5,330 bases of DNA. Origin: Lentisphaeria bacterium (lineage in GTDB: Bacteria > Verrucomicrobiota > Lentisphaeria > Oligosphaerales > Oligosphaeraceae). The position numbers were made by a program, and so were the translations under genes. How positions within the stretch are numbered: position 1 is the stretch's first letter; every line of letters starts with the position of its first letter. Shown one piece after another: positions 1-5,330 of the stretch. The stretch covers positions 1 to 5,330 of the forward strand of contig JAQVUB010000215.1 in assembly GCA_028699735.1 (NCBI GenBank), read 5' to 3'. Under the pieces are notes generated by a model, which saw only the letters and a list, made by a program, of their open reading frames with translations, was not told the origin of the DNA and made no database searches.

Positions 1-42
1 CCCTGCCCCCTGCCCCCTGCCCCCTGCACCCTGCACCCTGTA
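1..42. repeat. Tandem heptamer repeat (CCCTGCM type), six units
   Basis: Six head-to-tail 7-base units are visible: three CCCTGCC, two CCCTGCA and one CCCTGTA, after which the pattern decays into CTCTAAG. The array touches the left edge, so its full length is unknown. It ends 22 bases before the leuD start codon, in the presumed gap behind the preceding operon gene. Seven-base periodicity outside a coding frame points to a slippage-prone intergenic repeat rather than protein-coding sequence. Short C-rich heptamer arrays of this sort are known from several bacterial groups. No function can be read from it. Confidence 0.85.
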
Positions 43-64
43 CTCTAAGAAAGGATAAAGCAAC

Positions 65-544
65 ATGAAACTTACCGGCAAAGTCATCCGCTATGGCGAT
101 AATGTCGATACCGACGTCATCATCCCGGCACGCTATCTGAATACCTCGGATCCCAAAGAGCTGGCCTCGCACTGCATGGAAGACCTCGACAAGACCTTTG
201 TCAAACGCGTGCAGAAAGGCGATATCATGGTCGGCGGACAAAATTTTGGCTGCGGCTCCTCCCGCGAGCATGCTCCGATCGCCATCAAGGAATCCGGTAT
301 CGCCTGCGTCGTCGCTAAAAGCTTCGCACGCATTTTTTACCGCAATTCCATCAATACCGGGTTGCCCATTGTGGAATTTGACGGAGAAATCGAAGAAGGC
401 GACCTGCTCGAAATCGATTTCGAAAAGGGGATTTTGAAGAATCTGACGCGGCAGTCGGAAGGCAGCTTTCCACCGTTTCCGGCCTTTCTTCAGAAGATTA
501 TTCACGCAGGCGGTTTATTTAAAGCGATGGAGGAACTGGTATGA
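65..544 (+). CDS. leuD: 3-isopropylmalate dehydratase (isopropylmalate isomerase) small subunit
   Basis: This is the small (swivel-domain) subunit of the cytoplasmic LeuCD enzyme, which isomerises 2-isopropylmalate to 3-isopropylmalate through a dehydration-hydration cycle in leucine synthesis. The 4Fe-4S cluster sits in the LeuC partner, which is not in this window. Family hallmarks are visible: GDNVDTDVIIPARYL at residues 11-25, the substrate-binding signature GQNFGCGSSREHAP at 58-71, and SFARIFYRNSINTGLPIVE from 86. At 159 residues it belongs to the short LeuD class of archaea and many anaerobic bacteria, not the roughly 200-residue enterobacterial class. The start is supported by AAAGGA at 50-55, nine bases before the ATG. 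Its stop overlaps the leuB start (ATGA), so the two are co-translated. Short-class subunits resemble homoaconitase small subunits, but the partner leuB makes the leucine role by far the likelier one. Confidence 0.96.
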   Translation: MKLTGKVIRYGDNVDTDVIIPARYLNTSDPKELASHCMEDLDKTFVKRVQKGDIMVGGQNFGCGSSREHAPIAIKESGIACVVAKSFARIFYRNSINTGLPIVEFDGEIEEGDLLEIDFEKGILKNLTRQSEGSFPPFPAFLQKIIHAGGLFKAMEELV

Positions 545-1608
545 GTTTTCAGCTGGCAGTAATCGAGGGTGACGGGATTGGTCCGGAGATCGTACAGGCA
601 TCTCTGCAGGTATTGGAGAAGGTCGCCCCAGGGCGTTTCCAGTACAAGCCGGTTTTGGCCGGCGGGCGTTCGATTGATCAGCATGGGGTTCCTCTGACCG
701 ATGCGGCTCTGACCACCTGCAAAAACAGCGACAGCGTGCTGCTGGGCGCCGTCGGCGGACCAAAATGGGATACTTTGCCCGGGCATCTGCGCCCGGAACG
801 GGCCTTGCTGGGTATCCGCAAAGAACTCGGCTTGTTTGCCAATATCCGTCCGGCCAAGCTTTATCAAGTGCTGAAAGACGCCTGTCCCCTGCACCGCGAA
901 ACCGCCGAAAAGGGCTTCGACATGGTGATCATCCGCGAACTCACCGGCGGAATCTACTACGGCGAACGCGGACGAAAAACCGACTCTGACGGCAATACCA
1001 TCGCCTTCGATACAGAGATTTACAATCAGACGGAGATTGACCGTATTGCCCGCGTTGCTTTTGACCTGGCGCGCAAACGCACCAAGAAAGTCTGCAGCGT
1101 TGACAAAGCGAATGTGCTCGAGAGTTCACGGCTCTGGCGTGAACGGGTTCATCAAATCGCCAAAGAATATCCGGACGTTGCCGTGTCGGACATGCTGGTT
1201 GACAATGCCGCGATGCAGCTGGTGCGCAATCCAGCCCAGTTTGACGTTATTGTCACTGCCAATATGTTCGGGGATATTCTTTCCGATGAAGCCTCTCAGC
1301 TGACCGGTTCGATTGGTATGCTGCCTTCGGCTTCATTGGGTGAGACTCGTTGCGGCATGTATGAACCCATCCATGGTTCCGCACCTGATATCGCTGGCAA
1401 AAATGTCGCTAACCCGCTGGCTACTATACTGTCGATTGCCATGATGCTGCGACTTTCATTCGACATGGGTAGCAAGGCTGATCAAATCGAAAAAGCCGTC
1501 GAGAAAACCCTGCTGAAAGGATGCCGCACCCGCGATATCCTCGATAATAACAGCAAACCCCTCAGCACCACCGAAATGACCGCCGAAGTCATCAGCGCCT
1601 TGGCCTGA
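541..1608 (+). CDS. leuB: 3-isopropylmalate dehydrogenase
   Basis: This cytoplasmic enzyme carries out the NAD-dependent oxidative decarboxylation of 3-isopropylmalate, giving the precursor of 2-ketoisocaproate for leucine. Its 355 residues are the normal length, with no gap or frameshift. Visible motifs are EGDGIGPEIV at 9-18, GGPKWD at 72-77, and the substrate arginines in RPERALLGIR (84-93), R103 and R132. Catalytic Y139 lies in GGIYYGERG and catalytic K189 in VDKANVLESSR. The metal-binding aspartates are D221, D245 and D249 (VDNAAM, FGDILSDE). The dinucleotide-binding stretch HGSAPDIAG (278-286) includes D283, which aligns with the aspartate that selects NAD over NADP in this family. GGAGGA at 529-534 lies six bases before the ATG, inside the end of leuD. 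The 4-base overlap implies translational coupling. It is apparently the last gene of the operon, as a convergent gene follows. Confidence 0.97.
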   Translation: MSFQLAVIEGDGIGPEIVQASLQVLEKVAPGRFQYKPVLAGGRSIDQHGVPLTDAALTTCKNSDSVLLGAVGGPKWDTLPGHLRPERALLGIRKELGLFANIRPAKLYQVLKDACPLHRETAEKGFDMVIIRELTGGIYYGERGRKTDSDGNTIAFDTEIYNQTEIDRIARVAFDLARKRTKKVCSVDKANVLESSRLWRERVHQIAKEYPDVAVSDMLVDNAAMQLVRNPAQFDVIVTANMFGDILSDEASQLTGSIGMLPSASLGETRCGMYEPIHGSAPDIAGKNVANPLATILSIAMMLRLSFDMGSKADQIEKAVEKTLLKGCRTRDILDNNSKPLSTTEMTAEVISALA

Positions 1609-1615
1609 CGAATCC

Positions 1616-1680
1616 TTGTTAACAACGAAAAAACACGAACAGACACGAAAAATCTTCGTGTTTTTCGTGTTTTTCGTTGT
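1616..1680. repeat. A/T-rich palindromic intergenic repeat, possible bidirectional terminator
   Basis: The left arm runs from about 1622 to 1649 and the right arm from 1655 to 1680. They are reverse complements apart from one extra A and a short CAG/AA difference, leaving a loop of about five bases. Each arm itself repeats the word ACACGAA (or TTCGTGT) twice. The left edge also carries the perfect 10-base palindrome TTGTTAACAA (1616-1625). The element fills the gap between the convergent leuB and the large minus-strand gene, and its last base is also the last base of that gene's TGA stop. In RNA either strand would form a long stem with U-runs in the descending arm. Termination in both directions is therefore plausible, although no separate U-tract follows the stem. 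It may equally be a dispersed repeat with no such role. Confidence 0.8.
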
Positions 1681-4343
1681 CAAAAAGCTTGCGGGATGGG
1701 GTCAATATGTATCTGGAAGGTTTTACTGGCATGGATGCCAGAAGCCAATTCGTGAACGTTGATCTTCCAATTGCCGGAGCGGTCATTGGGCGCCAGATCG
1801 AGGGTCAGGTTTAATTTGCCGCCCTCGGCCGCATACCATCCGCAAAGCTCCGCCGCTTCACCAGCGGGATCGGTGATATCCACTCGCAAAGGAACGATCG
1901 CATCCACCGGGATATTGCCCTCCGACAAAACCGCAATTTGAAATTTCACGGTATGGGAGCTGCGGGTGATTTCCGGTGCTGTCACCTTGACTGCAGCAAT
2001 CGGTTTTCGGGTGATCAGGAAGAGTCTTCCTTCGCCGGGGCTGAAATCCGCATCGATGTGCAGCATGCCATCTTGTTTGCGGGCGGGCACCTGTTTTCCC
2101 AGCAGCAGGTCGTAGACGGTTCCCTCCGGGCGGCGCAGGCTAAGTTTTGCCTTCAGGGGCAGTCCTTTTTCCATGACTTTGCCGTACTGTCCGACATATT
2201 TGCCAAAGGTACGCCGGTCATTGAAGGCGAAGAGATAATCGCTGCTGCCGAAGCTGCGCACCCGGACAATGGCCTCTTCGCTGTCGGTTTCGGCATAGGG
2301 CAGGAAAGCGGTGCCGAGTTCCTGACGCAACTGGCGAGCCAGGCGGATGGATTCCTCCTTGTCTGTATTTTGCTGTCGGGGCAACAGGATATCCGGCAGC
2401 AGGGCAGGTGTCAGCAGTTCATCGGCGACGATGATGCCGCCCTTAGTCTGCCAGGCACGGATCAGGCCGACCAGAGTTTCGGTCAAAACAGGACATACTG
2501 GCAATGCCAGGATCTGATACTGTTCGAGGCCGTCGCGGAGGATCGTTTCTTCGTAAAGGATTTCCGATTGCAGATGCGCCCGAGTCAGTACAGCGTGCAT
2601 TCTTCCGGTCGGGGCTCTCATGGTTCCGGAGCTAGGCTGGGCGCCATACATCTGGGAAGTGAAGCTTTCCAGCATAGCGACTTGTGCCGGACGATCGGGA
2701 ATACGCTTCAGCGTTGCTCCCAGTGGCTTGATCACCTTGTGAATCAGGCTGGCAAGGCGGGGGGCAGTCTCCGGATTGGTAAAATCATAGCCGCCGGATT
2801 TGCCTTTGTCCCACAAGGAGCCCGAACCGTGGTATTGAATGGCCTGCACCGGACGCGATATCTTCTGCCAGAAAGCAATTTCAAGCAGATCCGGCGGCAG
2901 GGTGATGAATTTCGCTTCCGGCAGCTTTTTTTCCCAGTCGCTCCATTTGCTCTGATCTTCGGGCAAGGGGCCGGTCGTTGCACTGCGGTAACAGAATAGT
3001 TGTGTCATTTTGGAGGCTTGCTGCCAGACAGGGCCTCCTTTCAGCATGGCAAACACCTCGTCTGTAGCCAGTCCCATAACGAGTGGATCCGGGTAAACGT
3101 AGGTCCAGTGCCCGATCAGGTCAACTCCGCCACCGCTGCCCCACTTGGCCGGGCAGCGCACAACCGGATCCCAATAGACTTTGATCTGCCCGCCGGAACT
3201 TTGTATACCTTCGCGAGCCCGGGTGATAAACCCGGGATAGCCATCGCCACCGCCCCAGAACCAGCGATAGAAAGTCAGGACGGGGTCTGAATCCGGGATG
3301 ACCCGGTCAGCGGGAAAATCCTTGATGCGGGTATAATTCACACCGTTTTTGAGGGAGACTGCCGCCGGAATTTCGAAGCCCGAAGCGGCTTTGAAGGCGG
3401 CCTGTGCCTCAGGTCGAAAGGAGATCTGGTTGCTGTCACGGAATTCCGAATCAACGATAACCATATCGAGTGCCGGGAACATGCCGACATTATTGGCCAG
3501 GCTGCGTGCGGCGTCATAAGCAAACTGCTGGATGCGTGGCAACGAGAAATCGACTGCTTTGCTAGATTTGCCATCGCGCTCCTGGCAGAGGAAAGCGTTC
3601 CGGGCTTGTTCATAGGCTTTCTGGGATTTGAAATAATTGCCTGGGGAAAGTTTTCCCATGATCCGCACTCCTTGCCGAAGAGCTTCATTGAGGCTTTCCC
3701 GTGTTTGGCCCATTCTGGGACTGAAGCCGGCGGGTTTTCCATCTTTCCAAGCAACATGATCCAAATGATCCATCCAGGTCATGCTGTGGGTAAAGCCGAC
3801 TTCCTTCATTTTTGCAGAGCTGGCATTGCCCCACAAGATAACCGGCATGAATTCCGGACGGCGGTTGCAGATAAAATATTGGAATTCCGCCTGATTTTGC
3901 TCGCGGCCTGTGCTGTTCTGGCCTGAAATACGGACCTTGAACCGGTAGGTGCCGGCTTTGCCTCGGCAGGGCAACGGCTGCAAGATTTGTTTCTGCCCAC
4001 CTGGGAGAAGTGTCTCTAACTCGACTGGATGATGTTCCAAGCCGTTATGCACATCTATAACGAGCTTGCTGAACGGCTCACTGGCCAGATTTTTGACAGT
4101 GATGGTAAGCTGCTGATTTTGTTCCATGCGGTTAAAGGCATTCCGCTGAAACGGATGCGTAATCTGGACTTCAATCAGCGGCAAGTATTCCGGCAGTCCT
4201 TTCAGGATGCGCACTTCACCCACGGGTTCCGATATGCGCGGCAGCGGTTGAGTTCCCAACAACCGATCGGGCTTGCAACAAAAGATCGCCAGAAGCAATG
4301 CCAGTTGCGGAAATTTATAACCGGGACTCACCCATGGTATCAT
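1680..4343 (-). CDS. Putative exported glycoside-hydrolase-like protein with GATase-like domain, family unassigned
   Basis: The predicted protein has 887 residues. Residues 1-30 look like an export signal: lysine at 10, hydrophobic core 11-23, and cysteines at 22-23 without a proper lipobox. Next come a beta-sandwich or Ig-like domain (about 60-158) and a mixed alpha/beta region (about 165-510) resembling a TIM barrel, with possible acidic catalytic positions in VIVDSEFRD (D298, E300) and VYWDP (D392). The segment at about 551-657 (QVAMLESFTSQM, ILALPVCPVL, KGGIIVADE) resembles the class-I glutamine-amidotransferase-like domain found behind the barrel in GH42-type beta-galactosidases. Two beta domains follow, at about 687-779 and 787-881. 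The start at 4343 is chosen because AAGGAGAG lies just upstream and a signal peptide follows at once. The frame stays open to a TTG at 4442, but that TTG is part of the -35 box. A secreted polysaccharide- or glycoside-degrading role is inferred. No exact family or substrate can be named. Confidence 0.8.
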   Translation of the reverse strand: MIPWVSPGYKFPQLALLLAIFCCKPDRLLGTQPLPRISEPVGEVRILKGLPEYLPLIEVQITHPFQRNAFNRMEQNQQLTITVKNLASEPFSKLVIDVHNGLEHHPVELETLLPGGQKQILQPLPCRGKAGTYRFKVRISGQNSTGREQNQAEFQYFICNRRPEFMPVILWGNASSAKMKEVGFTHSMTWMDHLDHVAWKDGKPAGFSPRMGQTRESLNEALRQGVRIMGKLSPGNYFKSQKAYEQARNAFLCQERDGKSSKAVDFSLPRIQQFAYDAARSLANNVGMFPALDMVIVDSEFRDSNQISFRPEAQAAFKAASGFEIPAAVSLKNGVNYTRIKDFPADRVIPDSDPVLTFYRWFWGGGDGYPGFITRAREGIQSSGGQIKVYWDPVVRCPAKWGSGGGVDLIGHWTYVYPDPLVMGLATDEVFAMLKGGPVWQQASKMTQLFCYRSATTGPLPEDQSKWSDWEKKLPEAKFITLPPDLLEIAFWQKISRPVQAIQYHGSGSLWDKGKSGGYDFTNPETAPRLASLIHKVIKPLGATLKRIPDRPAQVAMLESFTSQMYGAQPSSGTMRAPTGRMHAVLTRAHLQSEILYEETILRDGLEQYQILALPVCPVLTETLVGLIRAWQTKGGIIVADELLTPALLPDILLPRQQNTDKEESIRLARQLRQELGTAFLPYAETDSEEAIVRVRSFGSSDYLFAFNDRRTFGKYVGQYGKVMEKGLPLKAKLSLRRPEGTVYDLLLGKQVPARKQDGMLHIDADFSPGEGRLFLITRKPIAAVKVTAPEITRSSHTVKFQIAVLSEGNIPVDAIVPLRVDITDPAGEAAELCGWYAAEGGKLNLTLDLAPNDRSGNWKINVHELASGIHASKTFQIHIDPIPQAF

Positions 4344-4347
4344 CGGT

Positions 4348-4355
4348 CTCTCCTT
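4348..4355 (-). promoter_or_regulatory. Ribosome binding site deciding the 4343 start
   Basis: Read on the minus strand this is AAGGAGAG. The AAGGAG core ends six bases before the ATG at 4343, which is ideal Shine-Dalgarno spacing. No comparable site precedes the longer in-frame TTG start at 4442. Confidence 0.85.
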
Positions 4356-4414
4356 GCTTCGCTTGTGATTTAAAAAGTGGCGCAACTCAGTAAAGCCGAC
4401 CTTATTGCATGCGG

Positions 4415-4442
4415 ATTTTACCGAAGAAGGCTCCTCTGTCAA
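4415..4442 (-). promoter_or_regulatory. Sigma-70-type promoter of the large putative hydrolase gene
   Basis: On the minus strand a perfect -35 box TTGACA (4442-4437) is followed by a 16-base spacer and a -10 box TAAAAT (4420-4415), a five-of-six match to TATAAT. Transcription would begin near 4408, giving a leader of about 65 bases before the ATG at 4343. It lies in the gap behind the HEAT/jelly-roll gene, so the large gene could be expressed independently of it. No operator repeat stands out beside it. Confidence 0.65.
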
Positions 4443-4460
4443 AGCAACAACCCTTTTACA

Positions 4461-4494
4461 ATTTCGTGCCTTTTTGCGTTTTTTCGTTGTTAAA
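4461..4494. repeat. One-arm, degenerate copy of the 1616-1680 palindrome
   Basis: Read on the minus strand, TTAACAACGAAAAAAC (4493-4478) is identical over 16 bases to 1619-1634 on the plus strand. The similarity continues with substitutions through GGCACGAAA. The opposite arm is almost gone: only a short GTTGTT/AACAAC pairing with 4445-4450 survives. It starts 18 bases beyond the stop of the HEAT/jelly-roll gene, and the full copy starts 10 bases beyond the leuB stop, in the same orientation relative to the gene. It could contribute to 3'-end formation, but without the long stem this is uncertain. Confidence 0.7.
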
Positions 4495-4511
4495 AAAAGT
4501 CAGCGCCAGGG

Positions 4512-5330
4512 TTATTTGAGGATTTGCAATTCGACTGGTTTATAGATTCCGCCGGCACCGGTGACATTACCCACCCTTACAGTCAGCTGGTTGGATTCTC
4601 CCCATTTGAGGAAACTGCCCGCTTCGATATCAAAGGGGATATTCCAGCCGGAGGTGCCCAGGTCATGCTCTCCGGCAAAATGCCCATTGATCCAGACCCA
4701 GGCAGATTCGTCCACGGCAGCAAAATGCAAAACCGCTTCATTGAACGCAGCGGCTGGTTTCTGCGGGGCGGTAAACGTCGTCCGGTACCATGCCATCCCT
4801 TCATATTTGCCAACTTTATCCGGCAATGCCGTATTCCAACATTGACCGGTTTCAATAAGATCCCATGCAGAATCATCCAGGCCGGGAGAAAACCAGCATT
4901 CCAGATGCCCGATGCGTGCGGGGTCGGCCTGAAAACGCCATCCCTTCAGAGGCAGGGGCTGTTTTTGTAGAATTTCGATGGCGAAATCCCATTCAGGGCG
5001 TTTGCGCAAGGTCACATAATCCCGCTGAAAATTCCAAAAGGCAGAAGCCGCTTTTTTGCGTACTTCATTATCGGAATCCTCAACGGCTTTTCGCAGAACG
5101 GAAAGAATTTTGTCCGAGCGTGGCTGAAAATTCATCAATTCCTCGACGGCTGTCAAGCGGACCAGGGGACTCTCATCGCAAAGGAGCTCCTGCAGCAGCG
5201 GGATCGCGTCTGCACCAAGCACCAGACGCAGCTGCAGCGTCGCATTCCGGCGAATGACTAGATCCGGATCCTTGGCCAGCCGGACAATTTGTTTTTCGGC
5301 AGGCTGCCCCATGCTTATGATTTTCCTGGC
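4512..5330 (-). CDS. HEAT-repeat protein with C-terminal GH2-like sugar-binding jelly roll (partial, 5' end outside window)
   Basis: Numbering is from the ATG at 5312, which gives 266 residues. Three HEAT-like helical hairpins occupy about 6-32, 35-62 and 68-95, each with the typical D-x-x-V-R pattern (DPDLVIRRNA, DESPLVRLTA, DSDNEVRKKA). Residues 122-265 form a galactose-binding-like jelly roll of the glycoside hydrolase family 2 N-terminal type: WDLIETGQCW, YEGMAWYRTTF, AVDESAWVWINGHFAGEH, GWNIPFDIEAG and NQLTVRVGN. No hydrolase barrel follows, so this part binds or scaffolds rather than cuts. The frame has no stop between 5312 and the window edge, the ATG has only a weak AGGA 11 bases upstream, and there is no signal peptide. 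The true gene therefore probably begins beyond 5330, with more repeats or another domain. Its substrate is unknown. The neighbour downstream suggests a shared carbohydrate role. Confidence 0.75.
   Translation of the reverse strand, partial: ARKIISMGQPAEKQIVRLAKDPDLVIRRNATLQLRLVLGADAIPLLQELLCDESPLVRLTAVEELMNFQPRSDKILSVLRKAVEDSDNEVRKKAASAFWNFQRDYVTLRKRPEWDFAIEILQKQPLPLKGWRFQADPARIGHLECWFSPGLDDSAWDLIETGQCWNTALPDKVGKYEGMAWYRTTFTAPQKPAAAFNEAVLHFAAVDESAWVWINGHFAGEHDLGTSGWNIPFDIEAGSFLKWGESNQLTVRVGNVTGAGGIYKPVELQILK

Noticed and set aside
502..894. Minus-strand 130-residue frame over the leuD/leuB junction
   Set aside because: It is antisense to two well-conserved genes, with no domain signature and no ribosome binding site.
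1456..1683. Minus-strand frame whose product begins with a Thr-Lys-Asn repeat (TTKNTKNTK)
   Set aside because: The start is simply the palindromic repeat being translated, and the rest is antisense to the conserved leuB C-terminus.
1938..3290. Long plus-strand open stretch (353 residues, then 96 in the same frame) opposite the large hydrolase-like gene
   Set aside because: It lies wholly antisense to a gene with a coherent domain order, signal peptide, promoter and ribosome binding site. Its product has no recognisable motif, and the open frame is a codon-bias shadow.
4348..4407. Leader of the large gene considered as a riboswitch or attenuator
   Set aside because: The leader is only about 65 bases and shows no strong alternative hairpins or known aptamer motif.
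4492..4514. Possible intrinsic terminator: seven-T run on the minus strand after the HEAT/jelly-roll stop codon
   Set aside because: There is no convincing GC-rich stem before the T-run; only a tiny GCGC self-match is present.
4524..5257. Overlapping plus-strand frames opposite the HEAT/jelly-roll gene
   Set aside because: They are shadows of a minus-strand frame with clear HEAT and jelly-roll patterns, and none has a recognisable motif.

Overview
The window suggests a Gram-negative bacterium of the PVC type, most likely Lentisphaerota, Kiritimatiellota or Verrucomicrobiota. This is an inference. It rests on a large secreted hydrolase-like protein, a HEAT-repeat protein carrying a glycoside-hydrolase-2-like sugar-binding domain, and intergenic clutter of A/T-rich palindromes and C-rich heptamer repeats. 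No rRNA or other phylogenetic marker is present, so the phylum is not settled.

Left part (1-1608, + strand): a tandem heptamer array (1-42) is followed by the end of a leucine biosynthesis operon. leuD (isopropylmalate isomerase small subunit) and leuB (3-isopropylmalate dehydrogenase) overlap by 4 bases (ATGA) and are surely co-transcribed. The large isomerase subunit LeuC must be encoded elsewhere, possibly just left of the window. Together LeuCD and LeuB turn 2-isopropylmalate into the immediate precursor of 2-ketoisocaproate.

Middle (1609-1680): a near-perfect A/T-rich palindrome of about 60 bases fills the gap between the convergent leuB and the next gene. Its last base is also the last base of that gene's stop codon. 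It looks like a dispersed repeat that may also act as a two-way terminator.

Right part (1680-5330, - strand): an 887-residue putative exported glycoside-hydrolase-like protein of unassigned family lies downstream of the 3' end of a HEAT-repeat plus jelly-roll protein that runs off the right edge. The 168-base gap between them holds a one-arm relative of the palindrome and a very good sigma-70-type promoter. The large gene can therefore be transcribed on its own, although both genes point to work on carbohydrates. The promoter overlaps the longest possible reading frame, which helps fix the true start at 4343. No RNA genes, CRISPR arrays, transposases or phage genes were seen.
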